Below are positions 43,438 to 52,143 of a DNA stretch of 64,000 bases, in pieces; position 1 is the first letter of the stretch; each line of letters begins with the position of its first letter. Source of the stretch: Nitratireductor aestuarii (GTDB lineage: Bacteria > Pseudomonadota > Alphaproteobacteria > Rhizobiales > Rhizobiaceae); NCBI RefSeq assembly GCF_014641695.1, contig NZ_BMIF01000003.1, positions 1 through 64,000 on the forward strand. The letters run 5' to 3'. The notes below the pieces were generated by a model, which had not been told where the DNA came from, did not search any database, and saw only the letters and a program-made list of their open reading frames with translations. The position numbers and the translations under genes are program-made.

Positions 43438-44703
43438 GTGCCTCCACAAAGTCCCCCGGTGACGACTGAAATCCTGGTGCTGGGTGGCGGCATCATCGGC
43501 GTCACCGCGGCGACTTACCTCGCCGAAGCTGGCCGCAAGGTCATGGTCATCGACCGATCGGGCATTTGCGAGGAGACGAGTTCCGGCAATGCCGGAGCAT
43601 TGGCGTTTGCTGACATCCTGCCGCTCGCCCAGAAGGGCATGCTGCGCAAGGTTCCAGGCTGGCTCGCCGACCCGCTTGGCCCGCTCGCCATCCCGCCCGC
43701 CTATTTTCCGAAGCTCCTGCCGTGGCTGATGCGGTTTTTGCTCGCGGCCCGTCCAGCCCAGTTCGAAACGGCGGTATCCGCTCAGGCCCAGTTGATGAAG
43801 CTTGCCCAGCGCGAGTGGCAGATCCTGCTGTCACGTGCGAGCCTCACGCACATGCTGCGCGAGGATGGCGCGCTGGAGCTCTATGACAGCGAAGCGGAGT
43901 TCACCGCATCGTCGGTGGTGGACGAGGTCCGCCGCCGCTTCGAGGTGCCCTTTCTCACGCTTCGTAGTGGAGAGATAGCTGAGCTGCAGCCAGGTCTCTC
44001 CGACCGCTTCCGCTTCGCGACCTTCCTGCCCGGCTGGAAGACCGTGGCCGACCCGCGCCAGCTGGGACAGGCGATCTGGACCTATGCCGAAAGTGCCGGC
44101 GCCAACTTCAGCCCCGCCAATGTGACGGAGGTGAAGCTGAATGGCGGAATGATTTCCGTCCGCACCGCCGACGGCCGAACCTTTCTGGCACAAAAGCTGA
44201 TCATAGCGGCTGGCGCCTGGTCCCATCGCTTCACGCGCGTGTTCGGCGATCCGATCCCGCTCGAGACCGAGCGCGGCTACAACACGACGCTGCCGCCGGG
44301 CGCCTTCGACGTGCGCCGGCAGCTGACTTTCCCGAGCCACGGTTTCGTCGTCACACCTCTCGCGACAGGTGTTCGTGTAGGCGGGGCGGTAGAGCTCGGT
44401 GGATTACGTAGACAACCCAATTTTGCCCGCTCACAGGCGATGCTAAGCAAAGCCGCCGCGTTCCTGCCGGGCCTCAAGATTGAAGGTGGTCGTCAGTGGA
44501 TGGGCTATCGCCCCTCTCTGCCGGATTCCCTGCCGGTCATCGATCGTTCACGCCACTCGCCGAATGTCTTCTATGCTTTTGGTCACGGCCATCTTGGCCT
44601 GACGCAGGCCGCGGCAACTGCCCGCCTGATTCGTGACCTTGTGCTCGAACAGGACCTGCCGCTAGACACCGAGCCCTTCAAGGCCAGCCGTTTCAAGAGG
44701 TAA
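43438..44703 (+). CDS. hypO: D-hydroxyproline dehydrogenase (FAD, DadA-like)
   Basis: The 421-residue flavoprotein begins at a GTG at 43438 with AAGGA seven bases upstream, 13 bases after hypD. It has the FAD-binding 'ILVLGGGIIGVTAATYLAEAG' near residue 12, 'SGNAGALAFADILPLA', and a C-terminal 'GYRPSLPDSLPVI' and 'FGHGHLGLTQAAATARL', typical of D-amino-acid dehydrogenases. It should oxidise cis-4-hydroxy-D-proline to the pyrroline that the deaminase consumes. Electrons probably pass to the respiratory chain at the inner membrane. Confidence 0.85.
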   Translation: MPPQSPPVTTEILVLGGGIIGVTAATYLAEAGRKVMVIDRSGICEETSSGNAGALAFADILPLAQKGMLRKVPGWLADPLGPLAIPPAYFPKLLPWLMRFLLAARPAQFETAVSAQAQLMKLAQREWQILLSRASLTHMLREDGALELYDSEAEFTASSVVDEVRRRFEVPFLTLRSGEIAELQPGLSDRFRFATFLPGWKTVADPRQLGQAIWTYAESAGANFSPANVTEVKLNGGMISVRTADGRTFLAQKLIIAAGAWSHRFTRVFGDPIPLETERGYNTTLPPGAFDVRRQLTFPSHGFVVTPLATGVRVGGAVELGGLRRQPNFARSQAMLSKAAAFLPGLKIEGGRQWMGYRPSLPDSLPVIDRSRHSPNVFYAFGHGHLGLTQAAATARLIRDLVLEQDLPLDTEPFKASRFKR

Positions 44704-44710
44704 GAGATTG

Positions 44711-45709
44711 ATGCGCCACAGCTTCTTCTGCATCGACGGTCACACCTGCGGTAACCCGGTCCGCCTCGTGGCGGGAGGAGCGCCCAATCTGCGAGGCACC
44801 ACTATGCTGGAGAAGCGCGCGCACTTCCTAGCAGAGTTTGACTGGATCCGCACCGGGCTGATGTTCGAGCCGCGCGGCCACGACATGATGTCGGGCTCCT
44901 TCCTCTACCCGCCGACCCGCGAGGATTGCGACGTCGCCATTCTCTTCATCGAGACGTCCGGCTGCCTGCCCATGTGCGGCCACGGCACGATCGGCACGGT
45001 GACCTTCGCCATCGAGCACAGCCTGGTGCAGCCGAAGACACCGGGATCGCTGCGCATTGATGCACCAGCCGGTCTGGTGGTCGCCGAATACCGGCAAGAG
45101 GGTGGGCGCGTCCGCGAAGTGCGGATCACCAACGTCCCCTCGTTCCTGTACGCGACGGATATCGAGGTTGAATGTCCTGACCTCGGAACGCTGAAGGTCG
45201 ATGTCGCCTATGGCGGCAATTTCTACGCCATTGTCGAGGAGCAGGAGAACTTCCGCGACATGGCAGACTACACGGCGGCAGACTTCATCCGCTGGAGCCC
45301 CGTCCTGCGCCAGCGGCTGAACGCGATGCGCGAGTTCGTCCATCCCGAGCAGCCTTCCATCAGGGGGCTGAGCCACATCATGTGGACGGGTGCCGCACAG
45401 AGCCCGGAGAATTCCGCGCGCAACGCCGTCTTCTACGGCGACAAGGCGATCGACCGTTCCCCCTGCGGTACCGGCACTTCGGCCCGCATGGCGCAGCTCT
45501 ATGGCAGGGGCAGACTGAAGCCGGGCGCGGATTTCAATCATGAATCCATCATCGGCTCCGTCTTCAAGGGCCGCATCGAGGCAGAAACCAAAGTTGGTGA
45601 ACTTCCTGCGATTATTCCTTCCATCGGCGGTTGGGCCAAGATGACTGGGCTCAACACCATCTTCATTGATGAAGATGATCCCTTTGCGCATGGTTTTAGC
45701 GTCACTTGA
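44711..45709 (+). CDS. hypRE: 4-Hydroxyproline 2-epimerase
   Basis: The 332-residue proline racemase-family protein has both catalytic cysteines: Cys89 in MCGHGTIG and Cys252 in DRSPCGTGTSA. Two cysteines mark racemases/epimerases; the related trans-3-hydroxyproline dehydratases have Thr at the second place. It converts trans-4-hydroxy-L-proline to cis-4-hydroxy-D-proline, the first step of the pathway. The ATG at 44711 is used; the codon before it is a TTG. It is the last of the three catabolic genes. Confidence 0.9.
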   Translation: MRHSFFCIDGHTCGNPVRLVAGGAPNLRGTTMLEKRAHFLAEFDWIRTGLMFEPRGHDMMSGSFLYPPTREDCDVAILFIETSGCLPMCGHGTIGTVTFAIEHSLVQPKTPGSLRIDAPAGLVVAEYRQEGGRVREVRITNVPSFLYATDIEVECPDLGTLKVDVAYGGNFYAIVEEQENFRDMADYTAADFIRWSPVLRQRLNAMREFVHPEQPSIRGLSHIMWTGAAQSPENSARNAVFYGDKAIDRSPCGTGTSARMAQLYGRGRLKPGADFNHESIIGSVFKGRIEAETKVGELPAIIPSIGGWAKMTGLNTIFIDEDDPFAHGFSVT

Positions 45710-45985
45710 TGGATTACTATGTTCTATCTTGATGGATTAAATTGATTAAACTAGGCTGACCCCCTGAACCGGAAAGGGAGACCGGAATGGGAGTTGAGAA
45801 CAGAGGAAGTTCTCTGAATCCGAGGAGATGTAATCCATTACCTTGCAAGCATTCCCATGCATTGAGCATCGGGGGATAGTTCGAAGTTGAATGCTGAAAG
45901 AGGCGAAAACGCCCGACATCGTTCAACAGGGGAGCACAACAAAAAGAAATGCGCATGATGCGACATTTCCGGGAGAGCTTAGTAC
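45710..45985. promoter_or_regulatory. Upstream region of the branched-chain ABC operon with 12-base direct repeats
   Basis: CTTGATGGATTA occurs at 45705-45716 (overlapping the epimerase stop) and again at 45728-45739, a 23-base period close to two helical turns. A 30-residue frame from 45787 (ATG) to 45879 has a purine-rich upstream stretch but no recognisable content. The region presumably holds the operon promoter. Confidence 0.45.
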
Positions 45986-46915
45986 ATGGAGTATTTTCTC
46001 CAGCAGCTTATTAATGGGCTGACGCTGGGATCTATCTACGGTCTGATCGCGATCGGCTATACGATGGTCTACGGCATCATTGGCATGATCAACTTCGCCC
46101 ACGGCGATATCTTCATGATCGGTGCCTTCATATCTCTGGCAGTCTTTCTGATACTGACGAGTATTCTGGGCTTTGCCTTCCTGCCGGTCGTCCTTCTCAT
46201 TGTCCTGATCATAGCAATGCTCTTCACCGCCGCCTGGGGCTGGTCCGTCGAGCGGATCGCCTACCGGCCCCTGCGCGGGTCGTTCCGGCTGGCGCCGTTG
46301 ATCACCGCCATCGGCATGTCGATCGTTCTGCAGAACTTCGTCCAAATCACCCAGGGTGCGCGCGTCAAGCCGCTGCCGCCTCAGGTGCAAGGCGGCATCA
46401 CCCTCATTCCTCCCTCGGAAATCACCGGCGGCATCAGCGTCCAGCTGTCCTACATGCAGATCCTGATCATCGTCACCACCGTAGTCCTGATGGCAGGCTT
46501 CACGCTGCTGATCACGCGCTCGCCGCTTGGCCGTGCACAGCGCGCCTGTGAGCAGGACCGCAAGATGGCGGCCCTCCTCGGCGTTGACGTCGACCGGACG
46601 ATCTCGCTGGCCTTCGTCATGGGCGCTGCACTTGCCGCCGTTGCAGGTTGCATGTTCCTCCTGCTCTACGGTGTAATCGACTTCTACATAGGCTTCCTCG
46701 CGGGCATCAAGGCGTTCACCGCCGCAGTGCTCGGGGGCATCGGCTCGCTTCCCGGCGCCATGCTTGGAGGCCTGTTGATCGGCCTGATCGAAGTGTTCTG
46801 GTCCGCCTATTTCACGGTTGAATACAAGGACGTGGCTGCGTTCTCCATCCTCGCAATTGTGCTCATCTTCCTGCCCTCCGGGCTCTTGGGCAAACCGGAA
46901 GTGGAGAAGGTATGA
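45986..46915 (+). CDS. livH: Branched-chain amino acid ABC permease LivH (BraD)
   Basis: The 309-residue inner-membrane permease has eight or so hydrophobic segments, with the family start '[36 protein letters not shown]' and the coupling region '[19 protein letters not shown]'. It forms the channel with LivM. GGGAGAG lies upstream. Its stop overlaps the livM start. Confidence 0.95.
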   Translation: MEYFLQQLINGLTLGSIYGLIAIGYTMVYGIIGMINFAHGDIFMIGAFISLAVFLILTSILGFAFLPVVLLIVLIIAMLFTAAWGWSVERIAYRPLRGSFRLAPLITAIGMSIVLQNFVQITQGARVKPLPPQVQGGITLIPPSEITGGISVQLSYMQILIIVTTVVLMAGFTLLITRSPLGRAQRACEQDRKMAALLGVDVDRTISLAFVMGAALAAVAGCMFLLLYGVIDFYIGFLAGIKAFTAAVLGGIGSLPGAMLGGLLIGLIEVFWSAYFTVEYKDVAAFSILAIVLIFLPSGLLGKPEVEKV

Positions 46916-48312
46916 TGGCAGTCACTTCTGCAAACACATCACCAGGCGCCAGGGCACGTCAGGAAGAAAACAGGTTTGCCCAAGCCGTACGCGATGCAGC
47001 GATTGCCGCCTTCCTGGCAGGCGTTCTCAGCTTCTTCTTCATCGGCTTCCGCACGGACATTGCTCCCGGCGGCCTCTCGCTGAAGATGCGCTGGTCGGCC
47101 TGGATCACCGCAATCGTCGTCGTCTTCGTCGGCCGGCTGCTGCTCAATCTCTTCGTCTTCAACCGGACGTGGTCGGGCTCTTCGACAAAGCCGCGATCGG
47201 CGACCGTGTCGGAACGCCTTCCGGATCTCGGCAAATGGCTGCTGCGCGCCTTCTTCATCTTCGCGCTGGTTCTGCCCTTCGTCGCCATGTACTTCTTCCC
47301 GAACCGCGACCGGCAGTTCATCGACATCGCCATCCTCATCATGACCTATGTGATGCTGGGGTGGGGCCTCAACATTGTGGTGGGCCTCGCCGGTCTCCTC
47401 GACCTGGGCTACGTCGCCTTCTACGCGGTGGGCGCCTATTCATTCGCGCTGCTTTCGACGCACTTCGAGTTCATCGGCTTTTGGACGGCACTTCCGCTCG
47501 CCGGCATGCTGGCCGCCTGCTGGGGCCTTGTTCTCGGCTTCCCCGTTCTCCGCTTGAGGGGCGACTATCTCGCGATCGTGACGCTTGCCTTCGGTGAGAT
47601 CATTCGCGTCGTGCTGCTCAACTGGTACGAGTTTACAGGTGGACCGAACGGCATTTCGGGCATTCCGAAGCCGACCCTCTTCGGCCTGGAGTTTGCCCGA
47701 GGCGAAGGAAGCTTCGCATCCTTCTTCGGGCTCACCTATGACCCGATCCATCGCTTCGTCTATCTCTACTACATCATCTTCCTGCTCGCGCTCATCACCA
47801 ACATCGTGACGATGCGCTTGCGCGCACTGCCGATCGGCCGCGCGTGGGAGGCGCTGCGTGAAGATGAGATCGCCTGCCGGTCGCTCGGCATCAACACCCG
47901 CAACACAAAGCTCACCGCCTTCGCGATAGGCGCGATGTTTGGCGGATTTGCCGGATCCTTCTTCGCAACGCGCCAGGGCTTCATCTCGCCGGAAAGCTTC
48001 AGCTTCATCGAATCGGCCATCATACTGGCGATTGTTGTTCTTGGCGGTCTGGGTTCCCAGATCGGCGTGGTGATCGCCGCGATCGTGATGATCGGCGGAA
48101 CGGAGGCGCTGCGTAACCTGGGCTTCCTCACCTACATCTTTGGCCCCGGGTTCGACCCGGTACAGTACCGCATGCTGCTCTTTGGTCTCGCCATGGTCAT
48201 CATCATGGTCTGGAAGCCGCGAGGCTTCGTCTCCACCCGCGAACCAACCGTTGCGCTCAAGGAAAAGAAACGCATCGGTGCGGACCTCGTCGCACAGGGG
48301 GAGGGCCACTGA
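46912..48312 (+). CDS. livM: Branched-chain amino acid ABC permease LivM (BraE)
   Basis: The 466-residue permease has an N-terminal extension of about 140 residues with two or three membrane segments before the core '[27 protein letters not shown]'; this extended form is usual for BraE of rhizobia. The coupling loop '[23 protein letters not shown]' is near residue 310. It overlaps livH by four bases and shares TGATG with livG. Confidence 0.95.
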   Translation: MMAVTSANTSPGARARQEENRFAQAVRDAAIAAFLAGVLSFFFIGFRTDIAPGGLSLKMRWSAWITAIVVVFVGRLLLNLFVFNRTWSGSSTKPRSATVSERLPDLGKWLLRAFFIFALVLPFVAMYFFPNRDRQFIDIAILIMTYVMLGWGLNIVVGLAGLLDLGYVAFYAVGAYSFALLSTHFEFIGFWTALPLAGMLAACWGLVLGFPVLRLRGDYLAIVTLAFGEIIRVVLLNWYEFTGGPNGISGIPKPTLFGLEFARGEGSFASFFGLTYDPIHRFVYLYYIIFLLALITNIVTMRLRALPIGRAWEALREDEIACRSLGINTRNTKLTAFAIGAMFGGFAGSFFATRQGFISPESFSFIESAIILAIVVLGGLGSQIGVVIAAIVMIGGTEALRNLGFLTYIFGPGFDPVQYRMLLFGLAMVIIMVWKPRGFVSTREPTVALKEKKRIGADLVAQGEGH

Positions 48313-49487
48313 TGTCAGATACGTTGGTTGCACCAAACCCCGCCACGATTCCGAACTGGGAGGCAGACCCCGTCCTCACCGTCGAACACCTCACCATGCG
48401 CTTCGGTGGACTGGTGGCCGTGGGGGATCTGTCCTTCTCCGTTGGTCGGGGCGATATCACCGCCCTGATCGGTCCGAACGGCGCCGGCAAGACGACCGTC
48501 TTCAACTGCGTCACCGGCTTCTACAAACCCACCGAAGGCCGCATTGCCATGCGCCACGGTCCGGGCAAGCAGGCGGAGCTTGTCGAAGAAGTGACGGCGA
48601 GCGGCCTGCGCTGGAAGAAGGACGGAGAGCAGGGAGTCTTCCTCCTCGAACGCATGGCCGACCACGAGATTTCGGCCCGCGCCGGTGTCGCAAGAACCTT
48701 CCAGAACATCCGGCTCTTCAGCGGCATGACTGTTTTGGAAAACCTTCTGGTGGCGCAGCACAACCGTCTGGTGGTCGCTTCGGGCTTCTCCATTGGCGGC
48801 ATTCTTGGCCTGCCCAACTACCGCAAGGCGGAAAGCGAGGCGGTCGACAAGGCGGTGCACTGGCTGAAGCAGACGAACCTAATGGATCGCGCAGACGACC
48901 CCGCCGGTGATCTTCCCTACGGTGCGCAACGCCGCTTGGAGATCGCACGCGCCATGTGCACCGATCCTTATCTTCTCTGCCTGGACGAACCGGCCGCTGG
49001 CCTCAACCCCCGCGAATCGAAGGAGCTCAACGAGCTTCTGCAGTATATCCGCGGCCAGGGAACGTCCGTCCTGCTCATCGAGCACGACATGGGCGTAGTC
49101 ATGGAGATCTCCGACCACATCATCGTGCTCGACTACGGCGTCAAGATCGCCGACGGAGACGCAACGAGTGTCCGCACCGATCCCAAGGTCATCGCCGCCT
49201 ATCTCGGCGTCGAGGACGAGGAAGATCTCGACGTTCCGGAAGTCCGCGAGCACGTAATCGAAACGATCGGCGAAGCGGCTATTGCGGATCTGGCGCCGCA
49301 ACCCATGGCAGAGCGCGCACCTGTGACGTCAGCGGAACCGGCTCAGGCGGTCGGGAAGCCCAAGCGAGCCCCCCGGGCCCGCAAAGCTGCGACGGGAAAA
49401 ACCGAAACAGCGAAGACGGCGGCACCTAAAACGCCCCGCACGCGAAAACCGCGCGGGACCTCCTCCAGTGATGGAGGCGCCACATGA
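48312..49487 (+). CDS. livG: Branched-chain amino acid ABC ATPase LivG (BraF) with long basic tail
   Basis: The 391-residue ATPase has Walker A GPNGAGKTT (54-62), 'ARTFQNIRLFSGMTV', a LivG-type signature 'LPYGAQRRLEIARAM' and Walker B 'LLCLDEPAAGLN'. The nucleotide-binding domain ends near residue 300 ('AAYLGVED'). An extra tail of about 85 residues follows, first acidic, then Ala/Pro/Lys/Arg-rich ('KPKRAPRARKAATGKTETAK'), resembling a histone H1-like or disordered linker. This is not part of the standard family. Confidence 0.93.
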   Translation: MSDTLVAPNPATIPNWEADPVLTVEHLTMRFGGLVAVGDLSFSVGRGDITALIGPNGAGKTTVFNCVTGFYKPTEGRIAMRHGPGKQAELVEEVTASGLRWKKDGEQGVFLLERMADHEISARAGVARTFQNIRLFSGMTVLENLLVAQHNRLVVASGFSIGGILGLPNYRKAESEAVDKAVHWLKQTNLMDRADDPAGDLPYGAQRRLEIARAMCTDPYLLCLDEPAAGLNPRESKELNELLQYIRGQGTSVLLIEHDMGVVMEISDHIIVLDYGVKIADGDATSVRTDPKVIAAYLGVEDEEDLDVPEVREHVIETIGEAAIADLAPQPMAERAPVTSAEPAQAVGKPKRAPRARKAATGKTETAKTAAPKTPRTRKPRGTSSSDGGAT

Positions 49488-50251
49488 GTGCAATCATTGA
49501 GAGGCCAGAACCGGTGACGGTTGCTTCGACTGAACCGCTCCTCGCCATCAGGGGCGTCGAGACCTACTACGGCAAGATCGTAGCGCTGCGCGGCGTCGAC
49601 GTGGATGTCCATCGCGGGGAGATCGTGACGATGATCGGCGCGAACGGCGCCGGCAAGTCCACGCTGATGATGACCATCTGTGGTGACCCGAAGGCGCGTA
49701 CCGGCACGATCACCTATGACGGCATGGACATTACGGGCCTGCCCACTCATCAGATCATGCGGCTGGGCATCGCGCAGTCGCCCGAGGGGCGGCGGATCTT
49801 CCCGCGCATGACCGTCATGGAGAACCTCCAGATGGGGGCGGCGCTGGTCGAGCCTTCCCATTTCGATGATGACCTGAGGCGCGTGTTCGACCTGTTCCCG
49901 CGGCTCAAGGAGCGCATCACCCAGCGTGGCGGCACGCTTTCCGGCGGTGAGCAGCAGATGCTGGCGATCGGCCGCGCGCTGATGAGCCGACCCAAGCTGC
50001 TGCTGCTCGACGAACCGTCGCTGGGTCTGGCGCCGCTGGTGGTGAAGCAGATCTTCGAGGCCATTCGGGAATTGAACCGTAACGAGGGCCTGACCGTCTT
50101 CCTGGTCGAGCAGAACGCATTCCATGCGCTTAAGCTCGCGCACCGGGGTTATGTGATGGTCAACGGCCGCATCACCATGAGTGGCACGGGCATGGAGCTT
50201 CTGAAGCGTGAAGAGGTCCGTGCGGCTTATCTGGAAGGGGGAGGGCACTAG
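49484..50251 (+). CDS. livF: Branched-chain amino acid ABC ATPase LivF (BraG)
   Basis: The 255-residue ATPase has Walker A GANGAGKST (about 50-58), 'QSPEGRRIFPRMTVMENL', signature LSGGEQQM and Walker B 'LLLLDEPSLGLAP', the LivF pattern. It overlaps livG by four bases. With LivG it forms the ATP-hydrolysing pair. Confidence 0.95.
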   Translation: MSAIIERPEPVTVASTEPLLAIRGVETYYGKIVALRGVDVDVHRGEIVTMIGANGAGKSTLMMTICGDPKARTGTITYDGMDITGLPTHQIMRLGIAQSPEGRRIFPRMTVMENLQMGAALVEPSHFDDDLRRVFDLFPRLKERITQRGGTLSGGEQQMLAIGRALMSRPKLLLLDEPSLGLAPLVVKQIFEAIRELNRNEGLTVFLVEQNAFHALKLAHRGYVMVNGRITMSGTGMELLKREEVRAAYLEGGGH

Positions 50252-50601
50252 TGGAAAAGGCAAATGGCCTCCTGTGGGAGGTTTCCCTCTGGGAATTCGT
50301 ATTCGTCACCATCGGCCTGGGAGGAGGAGCGGCCTATCTCACCGGCCGCGCCGTGGCGAGGGCCTGGCATTCCAAAGTCGAGCTGGCAATCGACGTCGTT
50401 CTTCTGACACTGGCGTCCCGGTTCATCCACTTCTCGCTCTTTAAAGGAACGCTGACGAGCCTGCATTACTTCGTGGTCGACCTCATCGTCCTGATGGCGA
50501 TTGCGTTCCTCGGGTACCGGATCACAAGATCCAAACAGTTAAGCAGGCAGTACAGCTTCATGTATAGGCGCAAATCCTTGCTCGGTTGGGAGCCGAAATA
50601 A
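50251..50601 (+). CDS. Small membrane protein of the bra/liv operon (DUF6867)
   Basis: The 116-residue product begins at a GTG that overlaps the last base of the livF stop. It has three hydrophobic segments ('FVFVTIGLGGGAAYLTGRAV', 'IDVVLLTLASRFIHFSLF', 'LHYFVVDLIVLMAIAFLGY') and a basic C-terminus 'YSFMYRRKSLLGWEPK'. A small membrane protein in this slot, between livF and the binding-protein gene, recurs in Rhizobiales and carries the DUF6867 label as I recall. An accessory role in the importer is inferred from position. Confidence 0.75.
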   Translation: MEKANGLLWEVSLWEFVFVTIGLGGGAAYLTGRAVARAWHSKVELAIDVVLLTLASRFIHFSLFKGTLTSLHYFVVDLIVLMAIAFLGYRITRSKQLSRQYSFMYRRKSLLGWEPK

Positions 50602-50752
50602 GTAAAGCGCGGAGATCCACTGTGCGAGAGCCTTTATTTCCTCGTGAAGTTGAGCTTTCATACAGGGTAGTGCGGGAGTTCCCGCGTGTCGGCGGCGGGA
50701 ATACAAGAACCAAGGTGCCGCTGACAAAACTGATTAACGAATGGGAGCAATC

Positions 50753-51853
50753 ATGAAAAAGCAGTTGTTGGCAGGGGCAGCCCTCAGTGTTCTGATGACA
50801 GGTTCTGCCTGGGCAGAAATCGTAATTGCCGTGGCGGGGCCGATGACCGGTGCTTACGCCACGTTTGGCGAGCAGATGAAGGCGGGTGCTGAACAGGCCG
50901 TTGCCGACATCAACGAAGCTGGCGGCATCAATGGCGAAATGCTGCGTCTTGTGACGGGCGACGATGCCTGCGATCCGAAGCAGGCCGTGGCGGTGGCCAA
51001 CCAGTTCGCCGCTGAAGGCGTCACCTTCGTGGCGGGTCACTTCTGCTCAGGTTCGTCCATCCCGGCGTCGCAGGTCTATGCCGAAGAAGGTATCCTGGAG
51101 ATTTCGCCCGCATCCACCAATCCGGACTTCACCGACAAGCGCCCGGGCGACAACATCTTCCGTATCTGCGGTCGCGATGACCAGCAGGGCGAGATTGCCG
51201 GCAAGTTCCTTGCCGAGAAGTTCGCAGGCAAGAAGGTAGCCTTCATCCACGACAAGACCGCCTACGGCAAGGGCCTGGCCGATGCCACCATGGCTGTCTA
51301 CGAGGCTGCTGGCGGCAAGCCGGTGCTGTACGAAGCCTACACGGCTCAGGAAAAGGACTACACCGCGCTCGTTTCCAAGCTGAAGCAGGAAGGCGTCGAT
51401 GCCGTCTACCTCGGCGGCTACCACACGGAAGCAGGCCTGATCACCCGCCAGATGCGCGAGCAGGGCATGAGCACCGTGCTCGTTTCCGGTGACGCTCTCG
51501 TGACAGACGAATATTGGGCGATCACCGGCGACGCTGGCGAAGGCACGCTGATGACCTTCTCTCCGGATCCGCGCAAGAACGAGGAAGCCAAGCCGATCGT
51601 CGACAAGATGCTGGCAGCCGGCAAGAACACCGAAGGCTACTCGCTCTACACCTACGCTGCGGTCCAGATCTTTGCTGACGCAGTGAAGGCCGCTGGCAAC
51701 ACCGACCTTGAAGCCCTTGTGAAGGCGATGAACGAAGGAACGTTCAATACGGTTCTTGGCTCGCTCGAGTTCGACGACAAGGGTGACGTAACTCTGCCGG
51801 GCTACGTCTTCTACGAATGGAAGGGCGGCAAGTACGACTACCTGGAGCAGTAA
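50753..51853 (+). CDS. livK: Branched-chain amino acid-binding protein LivK/BraC
   Basis: The 366-residue periplasmic protein has a signal peptide (MKKQLLAGAALSVLMTGSAW, cut after SAWA) and the type I periplasmic-binding fold: 'VAGPMTGAYATFGEQMKAGAEQAVADINEAGGING', 'VTFVAGHFCSGSSIPASQVY', 'GYSLYTYAAVQIFADAVKAAG'. The ATG at 50753 has GGGAG upstream. It delivers branched-chain, and in rhizobia a wide range of, amino acids to LivHMGF encoded just upstream. Confidence 0.94.
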   Translation: MKKQLLAGAALSVLMTGSAWAEIVIAVAGPMTGAYATFGEQMKAGAEQAVADINEAGGINGEMLRLVTGDDACDPKQAVAVANQFAAEGVTFVAGHFCSGSSIPASQVYAEEGILEISPASTNPDFTDKRPGDNIFRICGRDDQQGEIAGKFLAEKFAGKKVAFIHDKTAYGKGLADATMAVYEAAGGKPVLYEAYTAQEKDYTALVSKLKQEGVDAVYLGGYHTEAGLITRQMREQGMSTVLVSGDALVTDEYWAITGDAGEGTLMTFSPDPRKNEEAKPIVDKMLAAGKNTEGYSLYTYAAVQIFADAVKAAGNTDLEALVKAMNEGTFNTVLGSLEFDDKGDVTLPGYVFYEWKGGKYDYLEQ

Positions 51854-51870
51854 GCTTCGACGCATACTGT

Positions 51871-51928
51871 GTGTCAGGTCAGCCGACCTGACACCAACGA
51901 TCCGCAACCCGGACGAAGGTTCGGGTTG
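51871..51928 (+). terminator. Tandem hairpins ending the bra/liv operon
   Basis: GTGTCAGGTC (51871-51880) and GACCTGACAC (51885-51894) form a perfect ten-base stem; a second stem CAACCCG (51905-51911) / CGGGTTG (51922-51928) follows. T tails are weak. Confidence 0.65.
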
Positions 51929-52143
51929 CTCACGTTTGGGGTACGCCTCTTTAGGGGCGAAGCCCTTCTTCCATCCGGCAACCATTGCCAAAGTTGCACG
52001 TTCGCTTGCGCGGGCACTTCACGCAACATGCACGAGAGCCGGATTTCGGAGCGGATAGAACGAATGAACCTCTCCCTTCCGGCCGATCGGCATTTCGCCA
52101 GTGCCAGTGGGCACAACAACCTCTCCGATCCAGAGGGACTTGA

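Noticed and set aside
45787-45879. 30-residue frame upstream of livH with a purine-rich leader
   Set aside because: No attenuator hairpins or run of branched-chain codons, and composition is nondescript; kept only as a note in the region entry.
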